Source of the DNA: Gigaspora rosea
Taxonomy: Eukaryota > Glomeromycota > Glomeromycetes > Diversisporales > Gigasporaceae
NCBI GenBank assembly: GCA_003550325.1
Contig: QKWP01000051.1
Location: forward strand, 198,611 to 262,610
Reading direction: 5' to 3'
DNA: 64,000 nucleotides
The translations under genes were made by a program, and so were the position numbers. Under the pieces are notes generated by a model. That model had not been told where the DNA came from. It did no database searches and saw only the letters and a list, made by a program, of their open reading frames with translations. Positions 11,715 through 23,133 of this stretch are shown here, piece by piece; position 1 is the stretch's first letter; each line of letters begins with the position of its first letter.

Positions 11715-13393
11715 ATGTCACATGCTTCACCCATATCAGCTTTCACCGAACTCGGTGCTACTTTTCAAGAAACTATTACAAATGAAAAATTATCTATGGT
11801 TGTTGGTCAGCGACATAAACCTGCCATGACGAAGAAGAGGACTGCCAAACAAGAAGACTCCGACGAAGACGACGGATACTTGAATGAACCGGTGGCTTAT
11901 CGCCCTTATCCAGTTACCAATACGAAAATTAAAAAGACAAAGTATTCCACCTCTCTAGATCCCAGAGGGTATATTCCCGGTAAGTTACTGCGCGTAACTT
12001 GATCTTTTTTTTAATTTTTATATGCAGTTAAATTATTCTTTGTTAAATACGTAAATCAAACGTTTTAATCATATTTTTTATAAAAAAAAAAATCAGTTTA
12101 TGAATTCACTATTAATAACCAACCTATTATGTGGGATCGAGAGAACGGATACGTTCACTTCACGGGCATTTGGAAAGCCCTTGGGAATAATAAAGCCGAT
12201 ATTGCTAGGTTAGTGGATACCCACCCTGATTTGGCTTCAACTATCAAGAAGGTTAGAGGTGGATTTCTCAAAATCCAAGGAACTTGGTTTGTAATTCGTA
12301 ATTAATCAAATGTTATATAAATTTGAATTTTTTTTTTTTTTTTCTTTTATATAATGAACTATTAAATATAATTAAAATATTTTTATAAATTAATTTATTT
12401 TATATACATATATATAGGATGCCACACGATAAAGCATATGAACTATGTCGCCGAACATGTTATGAAGTTCGTGATGAACTTGTTTCTTTATTTGGACCAG
12501 ATTTCCCTTCTCAAGTTTTAGATCCGACGCAACCAGGATATGGTCGCCTAACACTCTCTGATTCTGTACCAACTAAAAAACGCCAAAGGCGCAAACCAAA
12601 AGATGTATGTATTGATACCACTCCATCCACAAATAAGGGCAAGACCAAGACCATCATCAAAATGATGGCTTCCCCAATCGATGATAACACTAGTGAATTT
12701 GCTCATGATATGGCTCATGATACCCGTGTTATTAATGACCGAGTTGCTGATCAACATCTTCATAACACGGGTTGTCAAGTTCAAGAGAACCATCGTCACT
12801 TGGTAATTCTTCGCAAACAAAAACGTCCGGCTGATGACATGCATCTTGTTGACTCGGAAAATCAAGCTATCTCTAAACGAAGAAGGCATCATTCTCCTGA
12901 AAATGGTAGCCTTGGTGATGATGAAGATTCTTCCTCTGATGATGGTCTCGCTCCTTTGGTAATTAATCGTCGTGGCTCGGATTCCGCTTATTCTAGTGCT
13001 TCTCAACACCATGATCAGCATCAATTTTCTCCTGTTGATTCATCTTTGCAAAAGACTCACCGTGAACTTATTCATTCACCTCGTTCTTGTTCTATTTCTC
13101 CTACCTTTACACCTTCTGTTATTGAACCTGCCCCGATGACTAACTTTTATAACCCTTACCCTCCTCCAACTATACATCCCACATACACTAATCAGCCTCC
13201 ATCACCTTTGACAGAAAATGATCTTTATGAAGCAATTAATGCTACTGTCGCTTTACAACAGTTGTCCCAAGATGATGGTGCCCGTCCGCTGCGGAAAGAT
13301 TCAACTTGTAACGCTTGGCCTCGAAGTTTTATTATGGGTAACAGAGAATTTCAATTTGTTGGATGTCGATATCGTGTTGTTCGTTATTGGTAA
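11715..13393 (+). CDS. APSES/KilA-N domain DNA-binding protein
   Basis: Three exons joined by GT-AG introns: 11715-11979, 12097-12286 and 12418-13393, with phases that keep one frame and give 476 aa. Residues about 98-200 form an APSES-type (KilA-N) domain: IMWDRENGYVHFTGIWKALG, then a Gly-Gly turn (VRGGFLKIQGTW), the helix MPHDKAYELCRRTCYEV and the trailing LFGPDFPSQVLDP. This arrangement is closest to the Xbp1/Bqt4-like branch of fungal APSES proteins, by recall. A basic KKRQRRKPK at 205-213 is a likely nuclear signal. The N-terminus has an acidic patch (EDSDEDDG), and the C-terminal half is rich in Ser, Pro, His and Asp and probably disordered. The start codon has A at -3 and no in-frame stop interrupts the exons. 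The expected role is a nuclear transcription factor acting on morphogenesis or stress genes; targets are unknown. Confidence 0.88.
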
Positions 13394-14191
13394 TGATATA
13401 ATAGGTTTATTTTCTGCTTGGAATTTGAGTAGAACAACTGTTGATATCGCTGGATTTCTAAAAAAAAAAAAAATTCAAAAAAATTCAAACAAAAATTCAA
13501 AAAAAAGAAAGAGAAGATAGGATAAAGCAATTATAAGTTGAACTTTTTTTGTAAATAGCTTATTTGCTAAGGAGGGTTAGAAAAAATTCTCGTGAATATG
13601 GTCACGGTTCGTGCTTTCAAAAGCACTTTATATACAAACATCTCTTTTTTCTCTTTTCTTTATTTAGCTTAGTTTGGACAATTGTATTGCTTTTCTTGTC
13701 TGTACCAAATCTTTTTTATCTTTGTATATTTCTCTTGTTTCATATCACAATTTAATTGTATATATATTTTTTTGTAAACTTGTAGATATACTAGTTGTTC
13801 TATTCCTTCTTTCATTTATCTTTATTTTATTTTTATTTTTTTTTTTTATATATGCATTATTGATATATATCATTCTTTTTTAAGTATAGCGGAGAACAAT
13901 TGCTATTGTCGACTATATCATTAAGTAGTTTGTATATACATATATCTAACGGACTCTTAAAATCAATCTTTATATAACATTAAAAAAAAATTTTTTTTCT
14001 TTAAATTTGTAACTTTATTTAATGCGAAGAAGTTAATGTGTGAAACACAGAATTTATTTGGTAATATTTTTAAAGAGCAATTTCGCCACAAGTTCAATAC
14101 CCAAAACTGATATACGTATAATACATGTAATTTCAATGTGTTTTATTTACCAAATTTAATAAGAAAAAATATAAAAAATAAAAAGTAAAAA
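13394..14191. other. convergent intergenic region with 3' ends
   Basis: T-rich, with poly-A and poly-T runs, lying between the two converging genes. The small frames here are hydrophobic products of T-runs. TTTATT at 14142-14147 is AATAAA on the minus strand, about 45 bases past the F-box gene stop, and is a plausible polyadenylation signal. Confidence 0.55.
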
Positions 14192-15751
14192 TTAATCCCA
14201 AATGGTCAAAGACTTTGTATAATAATTCGTATTATCCACTTTAATCATTCTCCTTGTAGCTTCTAGCTCTTTGGATGAATTAATACTTTGTTCTCCTAAT
14301 CCTGCCAATATTAATTTCTTCAACGATTTTTTACTAGTTGCATACTTCCTGGCTATAGCCAAAATTTCATCTGTTGTCTTTACATCAGTGTCCAATGCCA
14401 AGCATTGAAGGTTTGCTCTACATTTTTCAAGAAAAGCATCTAATTCTTGAGGTGAAAATTTACAATCCACATAAAATTTAAGTAATGATGGCGGAATTGC
14501 CTCTCCTAATTCATCAATAATTTCACTTGAAGTACCTAATGAAAACAACGATGAATGGAACTCTAGATGTTCAAGCTTTGAACAACTAGTAAACATTGAT
14601 ATTAATCGTACTCTTTTATTAACATCCGTCAAATTGTCACTTATGGTTCCACGCATTTGTATCTCTTGCAAAGTTTCTTCACAACCCACAATAAGATCAT
14701 TCATAACATCCAGAGAGAATTTGAATCTATAAAATGCTATTTTAGTAAGTCGATGGAACTTTGCTCGATGTAGTCTTCTATCAGTTAACGTGAGAGTGCA
14801 ACCTTCAAAAAGAAGTGTTTGTACATTTGATAAAGCTTCTATAATATCACCTGCAGTAACAGATTTAAAATCAATACTAAAAAATTTGATCCAATTTAAA
14901 GAGTCGATTTGTCCAATTGATGGAATTATTGGTGCTATTTTACTACTAGCAGGGTTTCGAAATTCAACATGAAGTGTTAACTGTTTAACTTTTCGTTGCG
15001 AAGATAGAAACGTGCATAAAGAATCTATTCTTTGATCTACATCTTGTTCCATTAAAGAATCTGTTGAAAAAGGAGTTGAAAACATATTTAATGATCGTAT
15101 ACTATTACAACACTTTAAAATATCTTGAAGAATATCTATATCCAAGTCGCGAGCAGTGAACTTAAACTCTTTTAACTGTGAAAATGCTTCTTTGGCGAAT
15201 GGTAATTTAATTATCGAAAGATAATGATTTGGAATCATTGGCTTCATTGTTCTTGATAAATCCAAGCATTTTAACTTTCCACAACGCGAAAGAAATGCCT
15301 TACAAAGTCCTTTTGCAAGGGCAAAAGTTTGTTGCTCCATTATATCATTTTTGCTAAATTTCATATCATTTTCATCATCTTCATTGGAATATAAATCCAC
15401 CCAACTTTGTGAAGCAATATAAATTAACTCAAAATTCAAATCTTTAAGAAAGCTCATGTAATCGAATAGCATTTTCGAAGCAGTATCGGATATATTGATT
15501 CCTACTTTAATAAGATCTATGCGTTCCTCTTTGGACAAACCATCAAGGTATACTTGAATAAGTTTACTGGAATTTTTTTTCAGAAAATGAAAAGGTCTGC
15601 TCCAAAGAACTTTCATCATGTCAACACACCAAGAACGGTTGACCAAAAGACAAGGGTATAATAAATGTGAGAGATTATCAATGTCATGATTACTTTGAAC
15701 AAGATGTTCAAAAATTTCGTGAAGTGTTTCGGATGGAAGTTTTTCAGCCAT
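14192..15751 (-). CDS. F-box protein with leucine-rich-repeat-like body
   Basis: A single uninterrupted 519-aa frame. The N-terminus has an F-box: LPSETLHEIFEHL, then YPCLLVNRSWCVDMMKVLW (residues about 5-50), the pattern that binds Skp1 in SCF ubiquitin ligases. The rest shows irregular leucine-rich units (LKCLDLSRTM, LKEFKFTARDL, IRSLNMF, LEHLEFHSSLF, LKKLILAGLG), typical of F-box/LRR substrate adaptors. This architecture is highly expanded in Glomeromycotina; that link is from general knowledge. Acidic NEDDENDMKF near residue 125 is a probable loop. The likely role is substrate recognition for ubiquitination; the substrate is unknown. No lesion is visible, which contrasts with the surrounding transposon relics. 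It converges with the APSES gene. Confidence 0.85.
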   Translation of the reverse strand: MAEKLPSETLHEIFEHLVQSNHDIDNLSHLLYPCLLVNRSWCVDMMKVLWSRPFHFLKKNSSKLIQVYLDGLSKEERIDLIKVGINISDTASKMLFDYMSFLKDLNFELIYIASQSWVDLYSNEDDENDMKFSKNDIMEQQTFALAKGLCKAFLSRCGKLKCLDLSRTMKPMIPNHYLSIIKLPFAKEAFSQLKEFKFTARDLDIDILQDILKCCNSIRSLNMFSTPFSTDSLMEQDVDQRIDSLCTFLSSQRKVKQLTLHVEFRNPASSKIAPIIPSIGQIDSLNWIKFFSIDFKSVTAGDIIEALSNVQTLLFEGCTLTLTDRRLHRAKFHRLTKIAFYRFKFSLDVMNDLIVGCEETLQEIQMRGTISDNLTDVNKRVRLISMFTSCSKLEHLEFHSSLFSLGTSSEIIDELGEAIPPSLLKFYVDCKFSPQELDAFLEKCRANLQCLALDTDVKTTDEILAIARKYATSKKSLKKLILAGLGEQSINSSKELEATRRMIKVDNTNYYTKSLTIWD

Positions 15752-16298
15752 ATCTTCATAAACCTAAGTTATTAACACAATCGACATTTTAAATCAGCAT
15801 TCATCCGTTACACGAAATTTTCATAAACATTCTCCGTGCATTAGTTACACTATTCATCAAAAATTTTTATATATACTGTACCTTTACAGTACTTCGAAGG
15901 CTTGCATAACATATCCTATGAATGTGTGAACATGGAATTTAGCTTTTTTTTTATAGATATAAAAAAAAAAAAATTTTATTCCAACAAAATTTTTATGCCT
16001 ACGTGATGCACGATAAAATTCTTTTAAAGTTCGTCTATATTCAGAGATGTTAGGGTCTGTGGTCTGTGTTTAAATTAAGGTTAGATGTTTGAGAGACTTA
16101 CTGTATAGAAAAAAAAAGTTTTTTTTTTTTTTTTAGCTTATTTTGGATTTTCCTGATCATACTACTGTGCATTACATAGAAGCGTCATTATCACGTGCGA
16201 GTAAAATTTTTATCAGGGGCACAGGAAAATTATTGGCTTGCGCATGGCCCAGACCAGCGTTGGTCCCGGACACTGTTTGCGCTACAGGTAAGAACGTC
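15752..16298. other. upstream region of the F-box gene
   Basis: Poly-A and poly-T runs near 15960 and 16115, then a G+C-richer patch (16195-16290) with no frame. No TATA box in a convincing position on the minus strand. Confidence 0.35.
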
Positions 16299-16306
16299 CC
16301 AAATTT

Positions 16307-16433
16307 AGTGGTTGGCTAAAGCGGAGCGAATTTAGGGTTACCTTTTGATGCACAAAGGTTAGAGGGTTATAAAGATATCAATAATGTAATTTATTGTGGT
16401 TTTTCATAGAATTAACTCCGCTTTAGCCTACCC
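16307..16433. mobile_element. 127-bp hAT-type MITE
   Basis: Inverted ends: GTTGGCTAAAGCGGAG on the left and CTCCGCTTTAGCCTACCC on the right. CCAAATTT at 16299-16306 is repeated at 16434-16441, an 8-bp target duplication. The GGCTAAAGC core also resembles the ends of the nested element at 8620-8902. Confidence 0.8.
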
Positions 16434-16485
16434 CCAAATTTGGAAAAATGGTTACACGGATGTTGAATGATTGTCGCATTCTACT

Positions 16486-16675
16486 AGTCAATCAAAAATT
16501 AAAGAAATTACCGTAAATTACCGTGTAAGATACCCGGGTATTATGATCAAAACCAGGTCTATACAGGTTTTTTCCGAAAAACAGCCAATAAAATTGTGAT
16601 AAACTTGAAATATACCCGGTACAAATCAAGAGGAGTTCCATAGTAATTTACGGTAATTAAAGTCTAATTGATTGA
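16486..16675. mobile_element. 190-bp inverted-repeat element
   Basis: The left arm (TCAATCAAAAATTAAAG, then AAATTACCGTAAATTACC) is matched inverted by GTAATTTACGGTAATTAAAG and TCTAATTGATTGA on the right. Between them lie ACCCGGGTATT and TACCCGGTA, also complementary. Likely a MITE; target duplication not resolved. Confidence 0.7.
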
Positions 16676-17032
16676 TTTGAACAAGTCATGCGCGCTGGGC
16701 TTTAATGCGGCTTTAAAATGTTTAATGTGTTTACGAGTTTTTTTCTATTTAATGCAATAATGAGACTTTATATCCTTTTTTTTGCGTCTTATAATGACCA
16801 ATAGTAGCAAACAATCTATATAGTATAGGCAACCATACATTTATTGAATAATTTGGAATAATTATTTTTATTCTCACTGAAAATTGAATTATGATTATTT
16901 ATTAATATAGTTAAAGCTAGAAGTATCATAATATATTTCGCATATTGTATTTTTGTATCAATTTATTAAGTTCGAAATTACCATTTCATTTTATTATAAT
17001 TTTAAATTAGCTTTATATGTATTAACATTTAA
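16676..17032. other. A/T-rich spacer, nothing definable
   Basis: No frame, repeat arm or RNA-like structure recognised. Confidence 0.4.
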
Positions 17033-17710
17033 GTTAATTCGTGGTGATCCGCCTAAGAACCAGTGAAATAACTTAGTAAATCGTGGGGAAATTTACTATT
17101 GTTTTTTGCCTTTTTTGGAATCTGGAGTTTCCCAAAGAACAAACCGATTTACTACTAAATTAACCATTTCTTTTAAATTAAATAAAAATTGTAGATGAGA
17201 AAATTCTGGTTATAATGGCAGTTAAATCTTTAAAATCGGCCCAATAGATCATGAGATATAAGCATTTTTGTCTTTGCAACTATATGGTATAAACAAAAGT
17301 AAACATATAATCGTGAAGACAAAAATGCTCATATCTCACAATCCACTAGGCCGATTTTAATAATTTAACTGCCATTATAACCAGAATTTTCTTCTCTACA
17401 ACTTTTACTTAATATAAAAGAGATTTTTACTTAGTAAAAAATTGGTTTGTTCTTTGAAAAACTCAAGATTCCAAAAAAGACAAAAAATACATAGTAAGGG
17501 CTTATTAGGTAATATTTTAGGTGGTGGGGGGTCAAGAAAAATTTTACTTTAGTTAATTTGATTGGCTAAAATTCTATTTATAGATTTTACCTGGGGTAGG
17601 GGTAAGCCCCTATAGTAAATAGATATTAGGTAATAAATGTCAGCGCCCTAAACATATCTCTACTATTTACTATGTTTTTTCACTGGTTCTTAGACAGATC
17701 ACGAATTAAC
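17033..17710. mobile_element. foldback element with long arms
   Basis: The left arm (GTTAATTCGTGGTGATC, CTAAGAACCAGTGAAA, GGTTATAATGGCAGTTAAAT, GACAAAAATGC) is mirrored to the right end (AGATCACGAATTAAC). Each arm is about 240 bases and the loop is about 30. The right arm is broken by the 152-bp element at 17497-17648; without it the palindrome spans about 526 bp. Confidence 0.85.
17497..17648. mobile_element. 152-bp MITE nested in a foldback arm, TA-flanked
   Basis: AGGGCTTATTAGGTAATATT begins and AATGTCAGCGCCC ends the insertion; TA lies on both sides (17495-17496, 17649-17650). The uninterrupted left arm of the host foldback shows that these 152 bases are extra. The right end and G-rich middle match 276-386. 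Confidence 0.75.
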
Positions 17711-18347
17711 TTTTGTAACCAAATTCATAATTAATCATACAGAATAAGATAAGTAACAAAAAGTGCTACCCATCTTTTTTTTTGTACTGGTTTTATCAAA
17801 TTTGAATTATATATAAAGTGCCTGGATTAATCTGAATAACTTAATAAAGAGTAGAATAAAGTACCACTAAAATTAACTTTCAGAATAATTTATACCAAAA
17901 TAAAGCTATTATTAATATTAACTTATTATCAAAACTATAAATCTTTATTACAACTGATTCTCAAATCATATCAAAATACTACATATTTTTTTACAATATA
18001 ATTATAAAACCCATAAGTACTAGAAAATGGTTAGTTTATAAAAATGATATACTTTTTGTGAGCATAGAAATACTGTACAAATCGCTAGTTTAATTTCATT
18101 ATTTCATAGGCTTATCAAAAAATAGAAAATAATAAATTATATGTATTATTATTAGAGTAGTAAACTTTTTGGATTTGGAATCTAAAACCCAAGTTTTGAA
18201 ACCTGGTTTTTAAAAACTAGATTTTAATTTTAAAACCTGGGTTTTTAGGTTTGATTAAGTTTATATATATATATATATACTAAATAATACACTATATATA
18301 TATATTTATTATATATGTATTAATATTTTATTAAAGTATAATAATCT
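17711..18347. other. A/T-rich, (TA)n tracts
   Basis: TA-dinucleotide runs at 18262-18305 and AAAACCTGGGTTTT-type palindromic words near 18185-18250. No gene. Confidence 0.4.
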
Positions 18348-18420
18348 GCGGGTCGATAGCATAGTGGTTATGCTCCCAAATTTCTAATTGAAGACTGCCA
18401 GTTCAATTCCGCTTGGCGAA
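18348..18420 (+). repeat. tRNA-derived SINE head
   Basis: TAGCATAGTGGTTATGCT matches a Pol III A box and can form a tRNA D arm (AGCA pairs with TGCT). CAGTTCAATTCCG about 35 bases on matches a B box. The acceptor ends do not pair, so it is not a functional tRNA. The G+C-richer sequence that follows, to about 18950 with an A-rich end (AAAAAATAAAAAAT), is probably the SINE body; a second B-box-like GGGTTCGATTG lies near 18879. Confidence 0.6.
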
Positions 18421-18972
18421 AAATTGAATTTGATAGTCAGAACCCGATTTGGAATAACTGAAGTCACCAACTTGGTCACAAAGCTGTGAGGATCATATAA
18501 CAGTATTTGGTGGCGGCCTCCAGGCTGTGACGAATATACCAATAATTACCAATATTATACCGATGGTAAATGGATCTATTGGAAATCAAGCAGCCAGTGC
18601 GACTTTTAACAGATAAGTGGTGACGTAACGATAGGTTTTTGTAAACATAGACGAAACTAAAACATCACAGAATAAAGGGACCCAGGATGTCCAATAGATG
18701 TACGCACCTCATAGAGACTTGTCAGTAACAAGACTAACTGTGTGGACCAACAAAATGATTCCTTAAAAGAGCATATGATGTAAATAATAGACGGGCTTGA
18801 AGAGTAGTGGTAGTGGTTTAGAAAGTCCAACTACAAGTGAAAGCCTTGGTGACTGTATTCTATTACATAAACATTTGGGTTCGATTGTTAATAGAATCAA
18901 AATATTGAGTTTAGAAGTGAAAAAATAAAAAATATGTACATATTTTATTAAGGCATATATAAATAGTAATTT

Positions 18973-19572
18973 ATAAGGGAGATGGGGGTATTGTAGACAA
19001 GGGGGGTATTGTGGACAGGTCAGATATCTTGCAATCTAGTGATCAGAATTGGATGATTTTTATACCATTCGAATCAGCTCAGAGAGATGAATCGAATAGT
19101 ATAAAAATCATCCAATTCTAATTACTAGATCACAAGATAATATTATTTATGCAAAATATAAATTTTTATATATATTTGAATTTAATTAGTAAATCTGCAA
19201 ATTTTTGCATAATAAACCTTTAATTATCTTGGGATCCCGTGATTGAATTTTAACGATTTTGTGCTTGTTAGAATCGTCTCGCTAAGACGGTCATTTTGGT
19301 AGTAAAATCATCCAAAACGGGCCAGTAGATCAAAAATTATTCATTGTGTCCACAATACACCCCTTTTCTCTAAAATTTAGTTTTTATGTTCTATTTTGTG
19401 TACTAATTATTTATATCTAAAACTATATATGATATAAAGATTTTTTTACAGTAATTTATTCTTTATTAAGCATAGTTCAAATAATAAAAATTGTATAAAA
19501 ATCTATTTGATTATTAAAAAGTTTTATTAGTAGAAACTTTAACCTGTCCATAATACCCTCATCTCCCTTATA
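18973..19572. mobile_element. 0.6-kb composite inverted-repeat element, copy 1
   Basis: The outer ends ATAAGGGAGATGGGGGTATT and AATACCCTCATCTCCCTTAT are inverted repeats, each followed by a GGACAGGT/ACCTGTCC word. Inside lie a full palindromic module (about 19022-19135, centred on CAGCTCAGAGAGATGAATCG) and half of a second hairpin type (19225-19345, with CGTCTCGCTAAGACGGTC). No frame; non-autonomous. The same layout recurs at 19705-20280. Confidence 0.8.
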
Positions 19573-19704
19573 TTCATATAATCATGCTTTTTTACAGGTT
19601 TTTGCAATATTTCGCAAGTTTTCACAAGTTTTCACAATTTAATATAAAATTTTATATTTATTATTATTATCTGTTATACATTATATTTTTATATTTATTA
19701 AATA
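19573..19704. other. spacer between the two composite elements
   Basis: Contains TTTTTGCAATATTTCGCAAG and TTTTCACAAGTTTTCACA. These are complementary to CTTGCAAAAACTTGTGAAAA at about 21005, so the pair may mark an older inverted-repeat element into which copy 2 inserted. Confidence 0.4.
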
Positions 19705-20280
19705 TAAGGTGAAGTGGGGTATTTTGACAAAGGAGGGTATTGTGATGAATTGGGTTATCTCTAAGAATAATGATCAGAATTGAGTGAATTTTTATATCAA
19801 TCGATTCATCTCAATGAGACGAACTGATTGGTGGTTAAATCATTTAATTCTGATTGCTAGGTCACAAGATATAACCAACTTTGTCTTTTGTTGAGATTTT
19901 TTAAACTTTTTTTTGTACAGCATATATTTGGTCATATCTTGTGATCTAGTGGTCAGAATTAGATGATCTTACTGCCATTCGATTCAGCTCATTTAGACGA
20001 ATCGAATGGTATAAAAATCGTTCGATTCTGACTACTGTGTCACAAGACATCTTCAATTCGTCCCAATACCCCCACACCCCTTAAATTTTGACTTTATGAT
20101 AGATGTATAAAGTCAGTTATTACTGTCCAAAGCAGTATTCAATGTTACTATTTTTAAATAAAATTTACTTAATATTATGTACAGATTTTAAACAAACAAA
20201 TAGAATTTTTTTTTATAACAAAATAAAAAAGTTTTCATTTTAACAACTTTAACTTCGTCAAAATACCCCACTTTACCTTA
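19705..20280. mobile_element. 0.58-kb composite inverted-repeat element, copy 2
   Basis: Outer ends TAAGGTGAAGTGGGGTATTT and AAATACCCCACTTTACCTTA are inverted repeats related to those of copy 1. Inside, two copies of the palindromic module (about 19755-19875 and 19930-20050) face each other within a larger palindrome (19725-20085). This gives inverted repeats at three nested scales. Confidence 0.8.
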
Positions 20281-20524
20281 CATTTTTAATTAATATTACA
20301 TATATTACATTATTATACAGTATTATTTTTACATTATTACAAGTATTTTATACTACTTTTGCACTTTGTCATATCTAATTCTATTACTATATACAAAAAA
20401 TTAGCACAATATACTTATTTTTGCTTACTTACAGTTAGCTATTATCTTCACTTCTTTGTTTTCTATCATCTTCGCTCTGGCTATTTCTTTTGTTCTGACT
20501 ATAACTTCAGTTTATTCTCTTTTT

Positions 20525-21295
20525 CTAAATACTTCCTAAAAATAGTAGAGAAGTGAAAAAACCATTTTTCAGAAGTATTAGTGTTCTTGCAAATTGCCAG
20601 AGAAATCTAGTATGTTTTTGTAAAGTGCCAGAGAAGTATTTTTGTAAAGTGCTGAAAAAGTCGCAAAGTGTTGAAGAAGTCAGGAATAAATAAAATAAAT
20701 AAAATAAGTAAAAAAAAGCAAACAAAAAACAAAAAATGTAAGCAAACTGAATAAAAAAATAAACAAAGCCTAAATTCTTCATTTCTCCGAAGTAAGAGTT
20801 CGTGTTCTTGCAAATTTAAAATTGCGAAAGCTGGGTTATTGTTCTTGCAAAACGCCAAAAAAGTCGCGAAGTGCCGAAAAAGTTTGGGTTTGTTTTCTTG
20901 CAAGTCCAGAAAGTAAAAGTTCTGTTCTTGCAAAGTGCCAAAATAAATATATTAATAAAAAAAATTTAAAAATAAAACAAAAAATAAAAAATAAATAAAA
21001 CGAAACCTTGCAAAAACTTGTGAAAACTTGCATCTAACTAAATCATTTCTTTAAAGAAGCATTCTTGGAAATTTAGAAATTGCTGAAGAAATCAGTTGTG
21101 CTTCTTGCAAAGTGTTAGAAGTATCAAAAGTTTGGGTTGGCCTGCGCAAGGTTTCAAAAAGTTGTTTGTTTTCTTGCAAAGGTGTTCTTGTAAAATGTTT
21201 CAAAAACTTTTGTAAACAACAAAAAAGTTTCTAATATCTTCAGAAATATTTTTTGGTTGCAAAGTCTGCAAAGTCTGCAAAGTCTGCAAAGTCTT
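20525..21295 (+). repeat. TTCTTGCAAAGTGCC-type repetitive tract
   Basis: The word TTCTTGCAAAGTGCCAGA recurs in variants about ten times, spaced 30-60 bases. At 21258-21292 a perfect 9-bp repeat (TCTGCAAAG) occurs four times. The frames on the minus strand are Phe/Leu-rich translations of the repeat and are not genes. Confidence 0.65.
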
Positions 21296-23125
21296 TCGTC
21301 AAAATAAATTTTGTTTAAAAAGTTTCATATAATATGAACTAAATAAAAAAGTTTTAGAAAGAATACTATTGAAATACTTTCTAATAACATAAGCACTACT
21401 ATTAGACATCAAAAATATTCATCAAAAAATATTTGTCAAAAATATTTGTCAAAAAAAAGTTTTTGAAAATTTTCATATATTTATTAATAAATTGTTGTTG
21501 TTTCAAATTTGTATATAAAGTTGAAAAAAATAACAATCATTGTTTATATAGAGAATTTTTTTGATTATCAGCATATATTTATTTTATTATAAAAAAAATC
21601 GCAATTTTTAAAAAATTTGATATGTGTAACACTATGCTATTCAGTATCTTCACCAGTTTTTTTCTCCTGTTTCTGACTCTTCATTATTGTCTTTTTTAGC
21701 AGATTTTCACTAGAACAACAGCTGGTTTTGTCAGTTTAACTGCTGTAGTTTTTGAACTTATTTATGTTTTTTGTCTTTTTTGTGGGGTTTTGAATATTTC
21801 TGGGAAATTATGTTTTGTTTTAGTATTATAATTTTTATAATAAATTAATTATTACATAAAAGTATAAAATATTGTTAATTAATATATGAATGTAGAACTT
21901 ATGCCTGATCCTTTTGCAATATCTTCAGGATTTTGTGTATACCTCGTTTATTAGCAAACTGTTAAATTTGTATATAAAATGTTGGTTATAAAATTTAATT
22001 TTATCATAGTAATAAATTATAAGAATTATCAAAGTTTTTGTTGAACTTCAGAACTTTTCGGGGCACTGTGTTTTTTAGGAGTTGAGAAAAATTACAAGTT
22101 AATTAGATATAAAATTAAAATTTATCATATTATTAAATTATAATAATTATGCTTGTTCCACTTTTTTCTGTCTCATCTTGAACTTGTGTAGTTTATACTA
22201 ATTTTTATAATTTGATAAACAAATTAAAAGTTCAGGCAATTATTTTAAAAAATTACACAATTGCGCTTTTTTTTTATAGAAATTATATCTGGATAAAACT
22301 GTTACCTCTTATTCGATAAAGTATAAAACTAGTTATTAGATTCTATTAAAGGCTTAACCTTTTGGGTTAATGTTAACTGAATATAACCACTAAACAATAG
22401 AGATTGAAACTATCTAAAATCATCTACTCTATAAGAAAATTGGACCAGATCGGCACAGTTTGCATCATATAGGTACAGGCATTTGTGGCACAGGTCAAGA
22501 TCCAGATTTGTATGGGTATGGTCCGAATTGATATGAATTCTGTGGACTATGTAGGACCATATGCCCATGCCAATTAGACAGTAAATGGCTCAGGTTTTGT
22601 AGCAGTTTACTAGTTGAATTGGCATGAGATTTGGCACAGGTAAATAACATAGATACACTTTCTGCTGCGTAACAATATGGATAACTATTAAACATAAATT
22701 TACATAAGTAATTAATATAAGATAGGCAAGCAAACTGATATGATGCAAAATTTTGTAAAAAAATTTTTTTTGTTAAGACACACAGGGAAGCTTCATCAGT
22801 AAAATTATAAGATATCGCTCTTTTTTTTTAAAAAATAATTCCTTTACTGATCTTTTACTCTCCACAAAATAAGCCAACACGTATCACAAGCCAACATACA
22901 CACAGCTATTTCAAATGATGTGATATTATGTAATACCTTTGTAGTAATGTCTGTTCTATTTTACCAAGCCATTCCATAAAATGTTCCTGTATGTGCTGCA
23001 AGATCTGTGCCATTTCGAGCATTCCTGGCACCAACCTGTACTATAATCTGTACTACTTTTCTTATAGGACTAACTGTTTGACTGTTTATCTGTGTTAACT
23101 ATTTAATCCAGTTGACACTAATATA
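21296..23125. other. A/T-rich, no gene
   Basis: Short frames only. GGCACAGGT-type words recur near 22450-22660 and inverted near 23005-23045 (GATCTGTGCC, CCAACCTGTAC), suggesting an eroded inverted-repeat element whose edges I cannot fix. Confidence 0.35.
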
Positions 23126-23133
23126 ATTTTGAC

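Noticed and set aside
12548..13024. 158-codon minus-strand frame
   Set aside because: Lies within APSES exon 3 and only mirrors its codon pattern.
18348..18420. Possible tRNA gene
   Set aside because: A and B boxes are present but the acceptor stem and anticodon arm do not pair; kept as a SINE head only.
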